A stretch of DNA of 64,000 nucleotides from NCBI RefSeq assembly GCF_017569185.1, contig NZ_CP071869.1, positions 310,001 through 374,000 on the forward strand. The letters are read 5' to 3'. The notes under the pieces were generated by a model. The model made no database searches, was not told the origin of the DNA, and saw nothing but the letters and a program-made list of their open reading frames with translations. Numbering within the stretch: position 1 is the stretch's first letter; each line of letters starts with the position of its first letter. A program made the position numbers and the translations under genes. Source of the stretch: Polaribacter cellanae. GTDB taxonomy: Bacteria > Bacteroidota > Bacteroidia > Flavobacteriales > Flavobacteriaceae. Positions 41,401 to 49,200 of this stretch are shown piece after piece.

Positions 41401-43002
41401 GGCAAGTCCTGTTTCCCCAGTAAGTAAAATATCTAAATCACCATCGTTATCAATATCACCAAAGGCAACAGAACCTTGATCTACAGCTGTTAAACTTTGT
41501 TTTCCAGTAAATTTTCCACTGCCATCGTTGGTATAGGTTTTAGAAATTATTGACCCTCCTGAGACTCTTCCAGTGAGTAAAATATCTAAATCGCCATCGT
41601 TGTCGATATCTCCAAAAGCTACGGAACTATTGCCAATTCCTATTAAATTTTGTGTCTCGGTAAAATTTCCACTACCATCGTTGGTGTAAATTTTAGAAAT
41701 TGTTGTAACATCTGCATATCCAGTAAGTAAAATATCTAAATCGCCATCGTTATCAATGTCTCCAAAAGCTACAGAACTATCACTAACTCCTATTAAACTT
41801 TGTTTTTCTGTATAGTTTCCATTGCCATCGTTGGTATAGGTTTTAGAAATTTCTACGCTTCCTGTATATCCAGTAATTAGAACATCTAAATCGCCATCAT
41901 TGTCAATATCTCCAAAAGCTACGGATCCAGCATTAACATTAGGTAGCCCTGTACCTGTACCTGTAACTTGAGTAAAAAGGGGTGTTTTATATTCATAAAC
42001 CCCTTTTCCTACTGCAGGTGAACTTTTTGTTAGTTGATAGCCATTAATGTTTTTTATACTGTTGTAAATAGGGTTTGTGTTTTCTAAATTGTTTCCATTA
42101 TCTTTAATCTTAGGGGGTATTTTACCATTGTTTCCTGTTGTGGTGTTGTAAAATAATGAATGAGAAACTGTTGCTGTACCAGGACCTCCATCGTTGTTAA
42201 TGTTTCCGTTAGTTCCAGTATTTTGTGTAAAAATGGAGTTTATGGCTATAAGGTTTCCGTAAAAGAAATGTACGCCTCCACCTTTATTTGCAGTATTATC
42301 TGCAATGGTGGCATTGGTAAGAGTAATTGTACCACCTTCAACAGAAATTGCCCCTCCATTTGCAGAAGCGGTGTTTTGGTAAAATAAAGCATTGGTAACG
42401 CTTAAATTCCCTGAAAAATTAACAATTGCCCCTCCAACACCATTGGTTGCATTGCCTTGTGCAGTATTATGCTGAAATATACAATTAGTAATGTGGTTAT
42501 TACCAGCGTTATAAACTCCACCTCCAGTTCTTCCAACAAAGGCAGGTGTGCTTTCTGCACCATCTGCAAACGAATAGCTTATAATAAAACCACTTAGTGT
42601 TGCTTTGTTTTTTATCATACGAACAATGGTGTGGCTATCTCCTGCATCTGCAGTATTGTTACCATTTAAATCGCCACTTAAAAAAGTTTTGTTATGTCTC
42701 CAATCGCTTTTATTTGCGAATTTTTCTGTACCATTAAACCCTCCTAAGAGTTTAACGCCTTCTGGTATTACAAAAGAAATAGTTTGGTCTGTACCCGATG
42801 TTGGTTTGTAAGTCCCTTTAGCGACCCAAATTTCGTCGCCACTTTTTGCATTTGTAATGGCATTTTGCAAATTGGTGTAAGCATTTGCCCAAGAGGTACC
42901 ATCTTTATTTCCACCAGAGGTATTAACATTTACATAAATGGTCTTTTGAGCGGTAAGTCCTAAAGAAAAGGACAATGCTATAAAAAGTATTAAATTTTTC
43001 AT
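35446..43002 (-). CDS. Giant modular T9SS surface protein, copy 2 (2518 aa)
   Basis: The signal peptide and first 330 residues are almost identical to copy 1 (differences such as NAITN/NAITT, IVNF/IVSF, TNALF/TNDLF). The order is then: propeller 1 (354-696, seven repeats), FnIII (698-813), a beta-helix of the type that is third in copy 1 (about 819-1145, DDQLGAGIYNYNSNNTTI), propeller 2 (1162-1499, seven repeats), FnIII (1502-1625), a beta-helix of the type that is second in copy 1 (about 1626-1958, SGRTGAGIYINKASN), then the NWTGATNSNWNDATNW region. The C-terminal 550 residues are diverged from copy 1 but end in a T9SS type A sorting domain (KKVIVRK). The same surface-adhesin role is inferred. 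Confidence 0.92.
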   Translation of the reverse strand: MKNLILFIALSFSLGLTAQKTIYVNVNTSGGNKDGTSWANAYTNLQNAITNAKSGDEIWVAKGTYKPTSGTDQTISFVIPEGVKLLGGFNGTEKFANKSDWRHNKTFLSGDLNGNNTADAGDSHTIVRMIKNKATLSGFIISYSFADGAESTPAFVGRTGGGVYNAGNNHITNCIFQHNTAQGNATNGVGGAIVNFSGNLSVTNALFYQNTASANGGAISVEGGTITLTNATIADNTANKGGGVHFFYGNLIAINSIFTQNTGTNGNINNDGGPGTATVSHSLFYNTTTGNNGKIPPKIKDNGNNLENTNPIYNSIKNINGYQLTKSSPAVGKGVYEYKTPLFTQVTGTGTGLPNVNAGSVAFGDIDNDGDLDVLITGYTGSVEISKTYTNDGNGNYTEKQSLIGVSDSSVAFGDIDNDGDLDILLTGYADVTTISKIYTNDGSGNFTETQNLIGIGNSSVAFGDIDNDGDLDILLTGRVSGGSIISKTYTNDGSGKFTGKQSLTAVDQGSVAFGDIDNDGDLDILLTGETGLAKISKIYTNNGNGIFTEKQSLSGIISSSLAFGDIDNDGDLDILLSGSLSSGRTSKTYTNDGNGNFTEKQSLIGCFYSSVAFGDMDNDGDLDILLTGRSSSGKISKTYSNDGNGNFTEKQSLIGVDQGSVAFGDIDNDGDLDILITGFTHTPTSKITTKIYKNNSSTPNTKPTAPTNLTAVINKNDTATLSWTASTDNETKSTGLSYNVYIKENPVGTSKFLKSPMANENNGWRKLPALGNAQQNTSYNFKLPASSCGKTFNFKVQAIDPNFAGSAFSSEKSFTVSPKIIYVNASATGKNDGTSWANAYTHLQDALANKKMCINEIWVAKGTYTPGNKRTDAFNPTANVKIYGGFNGIETTLNQRNWKANPTILSGEIGAAGNTDNSYTLLRIKDKNNITIDGLIFENANANADVGIFDDQLGAGIYNYNSNNTTINNCIFRNNNALLGTAIYHRSGTGTSYTNCLFFNNTAEKSNPVFVDYGKVSFINCSMVNNTPTTKGKGIIGSYKGTITLTNSIIAGNHVITNNPNTELIDSGSFTVNYSYLKGENPTGTNNINGTTLTDPLFVNVANNDFSLKATSPLVDVGNNTANTQTKDLAGNSRVFKTNIDLGAYEYKAPLFTEVTSTGLPNVYSGSVAFGDVDNDGDLDVLITGKTGGGTRISKTYTNDGNGNYTEKQSLAGIAGSSVAFGDIDNDGDLDILLTGYTGSKRISKTYTNDGNGNYTEKQSLTGITESSVAFGDIDNDGDVDILLSGFSGSGAISKTYTNDGNGNFTEKQSLIGVYYSSVALGDMDNDGDVDILLSGYTGSGAISKTYTNDGDGNFTEKQSLAGIARSSVAFGDIDNDGDLDFVLTEYRGTRITKTYTNDGNGNFTEKQNLTGVYRASVAFGDMDNDGDLDILLSGQSSSGKVSKTYTNDGNGNFTETQSLTGVGDSSVAFGDIDNDGDLDIVITGFSHTPTTKIYKNNSSTPNTKPTAPTNLTAVINKNDTATLSWTASTDNETKSTGLSYNVYIKETPVGTPKFVKSPMANENNGWRKLPALGNAQQNTRYTFKLPNAYCGTTPHFTFKVQAIDPNFTGSAFSSEKSFSVSTTPKTIYVNASATGKNDGTSWVNAYNSLQDGVKNAGFCGDEIWIAKGIYKPGNNRTDAFTPPANVKIYGGFNGTETTLNQRNWKANPTILSGEIGAAGNADNSYTLLKIEDKNKITIDGLIFENAFADNKNSLSGRTGAGIYINKASNITIDHGIFRNLTAKPTGANGVGAGIVVYESTASVKVNNSLFYNNTATYGGAISVERGAQLDLVNCTLVNNTATNTGGGLHSGNSANVVNITNSIFSGNKGTVKNANGVGITINNSYLQGENPTGTNNINGTTLTDPLFVNVANNDFSLKANSPLVDVGNNTSNKSTKDLAGNSRVFNTTIDLGAYEYDALLSNWTGATNSNWNDATNWSNGIPTLNSTGVIKNVSKLPIINVNAKAKDIVVENGATLSINAGKSLSVERNLSNSGKIVINSNATKSGSLLVKENATGILNYNRYVTNDWHLIGVPVMNQNIYDFVVTDAAINKIIKNDSDTKYAVGVYDNTKDSNRWTYILTRNIGSAGDFKNGTGYALKRLEPLPALGGTYQFVGNIENNNKTIKLKDGSATSGNSWNALGNPYPSFINANNNANAVNNLLTYNATSLQPTNTAIYVWEASTASYKPFNNTSKEAKYIAPGQGFFVAAKTDGVDFTITKEMLSHQNGSNLFYKTYNTHSKKNKNTRFEVLLKMTSDTQNKSTEIIYLKNATKGLDIGYDAGLFTGENIDFSIYSHLLENGNGTPFSLQCLPNKGYNSMVVPIGVNAKANKTVVFSLETKNIPEGLNIYLEDVQKNTFTKLNDHNNYTITFSKAQKGVGRFFMHTTKNVLSVDRNNKTLKASKIWLKDKKSLEISTISSEAATIKLFDVLGKQVFSTSVKGATNYTINLPEQLKTAVYIVKLKTAKGIKTKKVIVRK
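38505..39515 (-). repeat. Seven tandem FG-GAP/VCBS repeats, copy 2 propeller 2
   Basis: There are seven units of about 50 residues with the consensus GDIDNDGDLDILL. Unit 5 has the variant LDFVLTEYRGTRITK and aligns with unit 5 of copy 1 propeller 2 (LDFVLTLGRSGTKIY), so the two arrays descend from one array. Confidence 0.9.
40914..41940 (-). repeat. Seven tandem FG-GAP/VCBS repeats, copy 2 propeller 1
   Basis: There are seven units with the same consensus. The last ends TTKIYKNNSSTPN before the FnIII linker. Pre-SVAF residues vary (NAG, SDS, GNS, DQG, ISS, FYS, DQG), as does the loop after LLTG. Confidence 0.9.
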
Positions 43003-43064
43003 GCAAGGTAAATTTTATGTTCTTTTTGTAAAGCTAAATTACTTGAGATATCTCTTAAAAACCA

Positions 43065-43080
43065 TACGTAGGCTTACGTA
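43065..43080. promoter_or_regulatory. Duplicated TACGTA site upstream of giant gene copy 2
   Basis: TACGTA-GGCT-TACGTA lies at the same distance from the ATG as in copy 1, within about 90 bp of upstream sequence shared by the two genes. The shared -7-like box TAGCTTTA is at about 43029-43036 on the minus strand. Confidence 0.5.
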
Positions 43081-43097
43081 GCTTTTAAATTAAAACA

Positions 43098-43278
43098 ACG
43101 TGAGTTCGATGTTTTAGTAATTAATATCATTCTGATAACGTAGGAAGAGGAATTTTACAAATTGTAGTTATAAATTATGAGATTTCTCCTATCTTCGAAA
43201 TGATATAATAAATATAAATACTTGTATATCAATAAATTAAAATACAATTCTGTGTTAATTCTTAAATTGAACTCACGT
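43098..43278. mobile_element. Miniature inverted-repeat element with IS982-like ends (181 bp)
   Basis: The left end ACGTGAGTTCGATGTTTTAG and the right end, read inward, ACGTGAGTTCAATTTAAG match the IS982 element at 12275-13294. The interior is AT-rich and non-coding. It starts 18 bp beyond the TACGTA site, at the point where the upstream homology of the two giant genes ends. Copy 1 has a degenerate version of the same end at 34637-34652. Confidence 0.65.
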
Positions 43279-43320
43279 TTTTAAGATTGGTAGGAAATAT
43301 AAATTTAAGAGGCTAAAAAT

Positions 43321-43388
43321 GAGTTATTTTACCTACAAAAATAATAACTCGGTAAAAATTAAAAGTTATGATATCGAATTCATGTTAA
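43321..43388. repeat. Small hairpin and degenerate IS982-like end
   Basis: GAGTTATT and AATAACTC (43321-43350) form an 8-bp stem with a 14-base loop. It lies about 100 bp past the stop of the response regulator gene on the minus strand. At 43372-43387, ATCGAATTCATGTTAA differs at two positions from the IS982 right end (ATCGAACTCACGTTAA), so a decayed element end may be present. The rest of the 449-bp spacer 43003-43451 holds the promoter and miniature element listed separately. Confidence 0.35.
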
Positions 43389-43451
43389 TCGCTTATCGTT
43401 TTTTTACGCTTAAAACTATAAAAGAATAAAGGAAAAAAAATACGCACAGGT

Positions 43452-44081
43452 TTAGGTATTAAATAATTCGGGGTGTTTTTTTAACCAAATAAACAGTGCA
43501 TTTTGTTTATTAGAATTTAATTGAAGTTTTTTTATAATATTGCTACGATGTTTCTCTACAGTACGTTTGGATATAAAAAGTTCTTCGGCAATTTGTGCGC
43601 TGTTTAGGTTTTTATCTATATAACTTAATATTTTTAACTCTGTAGTGGTAAGGTTTTGAGTATTTGGATTTTTATAGTCAAAATGAATGGAGTTTTTAAG
43701 TTTCGAGCCTATGTAGTGGTCTCCTTTTTTTATCGTTTCAATACATTTTTCAAGTTCTTCCATTGCGCAATCTTTGGTAATATAGCCACAAATAGCTTTT
43801 CCAACTTCATTTATAAGAGATTCTTGTTTATGAAGGGTTAATAATATTACTTTAGTTTGGAGTTTTTTTCGTTTAATAGCTAAAGCAACCTCTAAGCCAT
43901 TGAGTTTTGGCATATCAAAATCTAAAATAGCAATGTTAGGGCGCAATTTTAGTATTTTGTTATAGGCTTCATTTCCATTGGTTGCTGTACCGATAACATG
44001 AAACCACTTTTTTTCTAAAAATTCTTTACTACCATTTAATAATAAAGGATGATCGTCTGCTAAAACAATGGTTGTAGGCAT
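43452..44081 (-). CDS. LuxR/NarL-type response regulator
   Basis: This 209-aa regulator has a receiver domain with the pocket LADDHP and phosphoacceptor Asp54 (AILDFDMPKLNG), followed by a LuxR-type HTH (LTTTELKILSYIDKNLNSAQ, SKRTVEKHRSNIIKKL). It lies 3 bp after the stop of the TPR kinase gene and forms a two-component pair with it. The giant surface-protein genes are immediately downstream on the same strand, with duplicated TACGTA sites at activator positions, so they are plausible targets. That link is inference. Confidence 0.93.
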   Translation of the reverse strand: MPTTIVLADDHPLLLNGSKEFLEKKWFHVIGTATNGNEAYNKILKLRPNIAILDFDMPKLNGLEVALAIKRKKLQTKVILLTLHKQESLINEVGKAICGYITKDCAMEELEKCIETIKKGDHYIGSKLKNSIHFDYKNPNTQNLTTTELKILSYIDKNLNSAQIAEELFISKRTVEKHRSNIIKKLQLNSNKQNALFIWLKKHPELFNT

Positions 44082-44084
44082 AAA

Positions 44085-46109
44085 TTATTTTTTTGAAACT
44101 TTTATTTGAATGGTTGTTCCTTTGCCTTTTATAGAATTGATGTACAGTTGTGCACCAATAATTTGAGCACGTTCTTTTAGTGTTTTCATACCCAAGCTAT
44201 TGAGTAACATGCTATTTTCGGTTACATCAAAACCAATACCATTATCTTTTATTTGAAAAATAACGGAATCTTTTTTGTTTTCTACAGATACATTACAGGC
44301 TTTTGCTTGTGAATGTTTTTCTACATTATTTAAACACTCTTGAATCATTCTGAAAATAAATATTTCTTTATCCTTAGAAATATTAAGAGTGTCTATTTCT
44401 AGATCTTCTGAATAGAATATTTGAGAGTTTTTCTGAAAGTTATTTACTGTATTTTTAACGGATTTTATAAGCCCTAGTTTTTCAAATTTAAATGGATGTA
44501 ATTGTTGTGAAATAGAACGAACTTCATCAATGGCACTATCTACTAAATTAGTATCGGTTTGTTTTTTAGAATCTAAAAATATTTTGTTTTTTATTAATAA
44601 TAAACTTTGTCCAACACTATCGTGAAGTTCACTTGAGATACGCTTTTTTTCTGCTTCAATATTTCTAATTAAATCTTGTGCAAATATTTTTTGAAGCCGT
44701 GCTTTATCTATAGAAAATTTGCGTGTACGCCATAGATAAATGAGACTAAATAAAGCGAGTGCAGCAACACCTCCAAATCCTATAAGTTGCGTTTTTCGTT
44801 TGTTTTGTTCGTTTAATAGATGTATTTTATTGTTTTGCTCTTTAATTTCTTGATCGCGTTTGGCTGTTTCGTAAAGGGTTTGGTAATACGCCAAAGATTT
44901 GGTTTTTTGAACAGATTGTATAGAGTCTTCAATTTTTTTAGAAGCTTTATAATAGGAAAAAGCCAAATCTGTTTTTTTTAGTTTTTCAAATACTTTAGCT
45001 AAAAAAGCTTGCGCATTTTGTATGCTTTTAATTTTATTTGAAGCTTTAACGAGCTTAAGATGTTTTAAACCAAATTGTTGTGCTTTTACATATTTTTTCT
45101 CGGAAAAAGCTACTTTTTTTAAAGCTTTATAATAATCAGCTTCGTAAATTCCTTCTGTATTTTGTTTATTTTTTTCTAATTCTTTTACATATTTTTTTGC
45201 TTTTTTAATACTGTCATTTTCAGCATAAGCAATAACCAAAGCATTTAACAAAATAGGATTATAATAATTAATGTATTTAGATTTTTTAGATGCCTCCAAA
45301 GCTTTGTATAGATTATGAATTCTTTTTTTTTCTAAACCTTCTTTTTTATTATCGTTGGCTTCATTAACAAACATTGAAATAAGTTGCCCATAGCTTTTCA
45401 TTTTTTCAGCCAAAAAAATAGCTTCACTACGTTCTTGTTTTGCTTCTTCTAAAAATTCATTAGAACTGTATAAAATGGCTAATGTGTTTTTTGAAGCAAT
45501 AATATTAAATGTGTCTTTAACTTTATAAAATATTTTTAAAGCCTTTTGCAGTGTTTGCGAAGCTTTTACAAAATTTCCTTCATCAGAATAAGCGTAGCCT
45601 TTATATAATAAAGCAAAACCCATAATGCGCTCGTCTGCAGCTTTTTTTGCAAATTCTTTAGCTTTGTTATAACGCGATATGGCAGAATCTACTTGTTTTA
45701 AAAAATAGTAACTGTCTCCAGAATCGATGTAAAGACTTGCTAAATTTCTATTGGTAATATGATTTTTTAGGGTATTAAAATACTTGTTGAAAATTTCTAT
45801 ACCTGCTTTGGGTTTTCCTAAAAAATTATTGTAGTAGTTTATTAAATTTGTGACATTATAAGCTGCAATGTCCAAAGAGTCTAATTCTATTGCATAATTT
45901 ATGGTAATTTTTGCAATAGAATCGTAAGCAAAGTTGGTTTTATTTCTAACTTCTGCTGTTAAGCTATCTAATAACTTTAATTTTATTGTTTTATTTTTTT
46001 CGGATTGTATCTTTCTTTTTAATTCTTTAACGTTGGCTTTAATATCTGAATTCTGTGCTTGAGATATTGTAACTAAAAAAAATAAAAAAAAGAATAATAA
46101 GTATTTCAT
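44085..46109 (-). CDS. TPR-containing sensor histidine kinase (HisKA_3)
   Basis: This 674-aa kinase starts with a signal peptide (LLFFFLFFLVTISQAQ), followed by a periplasmic helical region of about 390 residues with several TPR-like repeats (SGDSYYFLKQVDSAISRYNK, LLYKGYAYSDEGNFVKASQT). A coiled coil, one transmembrane helix (LIGFGGVAALALFSLIYLWR) and a HisKA_3 dimerisation domain follow, with the phosphoacceptor His at about 494 in RISSELHDSVGQSLLLI. The HATPase core ends with DNGIGFD and LGMKTLKERAQIIGAQ. This is the standard Bacteroidota TPR-NarL sensor. A -7 box (TAAATTTG, minus strand, 46126-46133) lies close to the start. Confidence 0.93.
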   Translation of the reverse strand: MKYLLFFFLFFLVTISQAQNSDIKANVKELKRKIQSEKNKTIKLKLLDSLTAEVRNKTNFAYDSIAKITINYAIELDSLDIAAYNVTNLINYYNNFLGKPKAGIEIFNKYFNTLKNHITNRNLASLYIDSGDSYYFLKQVDSAISRYNKAKEFAKKAADERIMGFALLYKGYAYSDEGNFVKASQTLQKALKIFYKVKDTFNIIASKNTLAILYSSNEFLEEAKQERSEAIFLAEKMKSYGQLISMFVNEANDNKKEGLEKKRIHNLYKALEASKKSKYINYYNPILLNALVIAYAENDSIKKAKKYVKELEKNKQNTEGIYEADYYKALKKVAFSEKKYVKAQQFGLKHLKLVKASNKIKSIQNAQAFLAKVFEKLKKTDLAFSYYKASKKIEDSIQSVQKTKSLAYYQTLYETAKRDQEIKEQNNKIHLLNEQNKRKTQLIGFGGVAALALFSLIYLWRTRKFSIDKARLQKIFAQDLIRNIEAEKKRISSELHDSVGQSLLLIKNKIFLDSKKQTDTNLVDSAIDEVRSISQQLHPFKFEKLGLIKSVKNTVNNFQKNSQIFYSEDLEIDTLNISKDKEIFIFRMIQECLNNVEKHSQAKACNVSVENKKDSVIFQIKDNGIGFDVTENSMLLNSLGMKTLKERAQIIGAQLYINSIKGKGTTIQIKVSKK

Positions 46110-46211
46110 TTTAGTTTTTTCTCTTCAAATTTATTAAAATAATTTTATATTTTAGTTTTCAAAAATTTTTAGTTTTATTTTTTTAACTTATTTATATCAA
46201 TCATACTTATT

Positions 46212-46254
46212 AAAAAAAACCTCAAAGGGTTTTAAAATCTTTAAGGTTTTTTTT
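46212..46254 (-). terminator. Rho-independent terminator after purL
   Basis: On the minus strand AACCTTAAAG pairs with CTTTGAGGTT (one G-T type mismatch), and the stem is followed by eight T residues. It lies 17 bp past the purL stop and before the TPR kinase gene, so the two are separate units. Confidence 0.75.
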
Positions 46255-46270
46255 AATTAAGTATGATAAT

Positions 46271-49200
46271 TTATCTGTTTTCTTCCACCCATTTTCTAGC
46301 ATTCACAAAAGCCTCTAACCAAGGCGAAACTTCATCTTTTCTACCAGCAGGATAATTTGCCCAATTCCATTGGAATGTAGAACGCTCTATATGTGGCATT
46401 GTCACTAAATGTCTTCCAGTTTTATCTGTCATCATTGCAGTGTTAAAATCAGAGCCATTTGGGTTGTTTGGATAGCCTTCATAACCATATTTTGCAACAA
46501 TGTTATAGTTTTCTTCAACTTCTGGTAAACTGAATTTTCCTTCACCATGAGAAATCCAAACTCCTAATTCTGTTCCTGCTAAACTCGATAACATTACAGA
46601 ATTATTTTCTTGAATTTTTACAGAAGTAAAAGAACTTTCGTGTTTTTTAGAATTGTTATGTACTAATTTTCCGTGCACTTTATGGTCTGGATTTATCAAG
46701 TCTAGTTCCATCCATAATTGAGCACCATTACAAATACCAATAGACAAAGTATCTTCTCTTTTAAAGAAATTTTGTAAAGCCGTATTTGCTTTTTCATTGT
46801 ATTTAAAAGCACCAGCCCAACCTTTTGCAGAACCTAAAACATCCGAATTAGAAAAACCACCAACAGCACCAATAAACTGAATGTCTTCTAAGGTTTCACG
46901 ACCAGAAATTAAATCGGTCATGTGAACGTCTTTTACATCAAAACCAGCTAAGTACATCGCATTTGCCATTTCACGTTCAGAATTTGAACCTTTTTCACGG
47001 ATAATTGCTGCTTTTGGGCGAGATTTATTGGTTTTGCCCGAAATTACAGGGAGTTTTCCAGTAAATTTCTTTGGGAAAGTATATTGTAAAGGTTGTTTTT
47101 TATAATTATCAAATCTGTCTTGAGCTAAATTGTTAGCCGTTTGTTTTTGGTCTAATAAATAAGAAGTTTTATACCAAACATCTCTCATTTCAGCAACCTC
47201 AAAAGCAAATGTTTCTTCGTTATTTTTAATGGTTACTTTTCCTGAATTGTTTGCAGTTCCTATATTGAAAACTGCAATTCCTTTTTCTTCTAAAATAGCT
47301 TCCACAGAGGCATCTGCTTGAAAAACGATTCCCGCATTTTCAGCAAATAATAACTTTATGGAATCTTCTTCATTTAATTCAGAAAGATTAAAATTGGCTC
47401 CTAAATTTACATCAGCAAAACACATTTCTAATAAAGTAGTAATAAATCCGCCAGAAGCAATGTCATGTCCTGCAACAATTTTATCATCCTTTATTAATTT
47501 CTGAATGGTGTTAAAAACCGTTTTTAAATATTTTGGATTTGTAACATCTGGTGCTTCATTTCCAATGGCATTTAAAGTTTGATTGAAAGAACTTCCTCCT
47601 AATTTATATGCGTCTTGCGAAATGTTTATATAATAGATGTTTCCACCATCCACTTGTAAAACAGGTTCTACAACTTTGGTAATTTCGGTACAATTTCCTG
47701 CAGCAGATATAATAACGGTTCCTGGAGAAATAACTTCTCCATCAGGATATTTTTGCTTCATAGAAAGCGAATCTTTTCCAGTGGGAACATTGATTCCTAA
47801 ATCAATAGAAAACTCTGAAATCGCTTTTACAGCTTTGTACAAACGAGCGTCTTCACCTTCGTTTTTACAAGGCCACATCCAGTTTGCAGATAATGAAACA
47901 CTTTTTAAATTATCTTTTAAAGGTGCCCAAATAATGTTGGTTAACGCTTCTGTAATTGAATTTCTACTTCCAGCTTCTGGGTGAATTAATCCAGAAATAG
48001 GGGAGTGCCCAATTGTGGTTGCAATTCCTTCTTTTCCATTATAATCTAAAGCCATCACTCCCACATTATTTAAGGGAATTTGTAACGGACCCACACATTG
48101 TTGTTTGGCAACTTTTCCACCAACACATCTATCGACTTTATTCGTTAACCAATCTTTACAAGCTACAGCCTCCAACTGTAAAACTTGCTTTAAATAGATT
48201 TTTAAATTTTTCGTTTTATAACGCGGATTTTTATAATTTCTGACAACATTTTTGTCTGTTAAAACTGTTTTTGGAGAAGAACCAAACATGTCTTCCAACG
48301 CTAAATCCATTGGTTTTTCTCCAGTAGTTTTAGACTCGAAAGTAAAACGGTTATTTCCAGTAACATTACCAACAGTGTACATTGGCGAACGTTCACGTGC
48401 TGCAATTTTTTGTAAAGTATCTATATGTTTTTCGGCAATTACCAATCCCATTCTTTCTTGAGATTCGTTACCAATAATTTCTTTGGCAGATAATGTTGGG
48501 TCTCCAACAGGTAATTTATCTACATCTATTTTTCCACCTGTATCTTCTACTAATTCACTTAAACAATTTAAATGCCCTCCAGCTCCATGATCGTGAATAG
48601 AAACAATAAAATTTTCTTCGCTTTCTACCATTCCACGAACTGCGTTTGCAGCACGTTTTTGCATTTCTGGGTTTGATCTTTGAACTGCATTTAACTCAAT
48701 TCCTGATGCAAACTCGCCAGTATCTGCAGAAGAAACTGCAGCACCACCCATTCCAATTCTGTAGTTTTCTCCACCTAAAATTACAATTTTATCGCCCTTT
48801 TTTGGTGTATCTTTTAAAGCTTGGTCTGCTTTTCCATACCCAATTCCGCCAGCTTGCATAATTACTTTATCATAACCTAATTTTCTGGATTTAGCTTCGC
48901 TGGATGCTGTGTTTTCTTCGTGTTCAAAAGTTAAAACAGAACCTGTAATTAAAGGTTGCCCGAATTTATTTCCAAAATCGGATGCTCCATTAGATGCTTT
49001 TATTAAAATATCCATAGGAGTTTGGTACAACCAATTTCTTTCTTTGAATTTGTGTTCCCAATATCTGTCTTCTTCTAATCTTGAATAAGAAGTCATATAA
49101 ACTGCGGTTCCTGCTAAAGGTAAAGAACCTTTTCCGCCAGCCAATCGATCTCTAATTTCTCCTCCAGAACCTGTTGCAGCTCCGTTAAAAGGCTCAACCG

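Noticed and set aside
30018..41940. Regular 150-bp repeats that could suggest a CRISPR array or satellite DNA
   Set aside because: The repeats keep one reading frame, encode FG-GAP/VCBS units, and have no short constant repeat with unique spacers.
28352..42811. Plus-strand ORFs of 60-160 codons across the giant genes
   Set aside because: They recur at equivalent places in the repeats and are antisense shadows of the minus-strand coding sequence.
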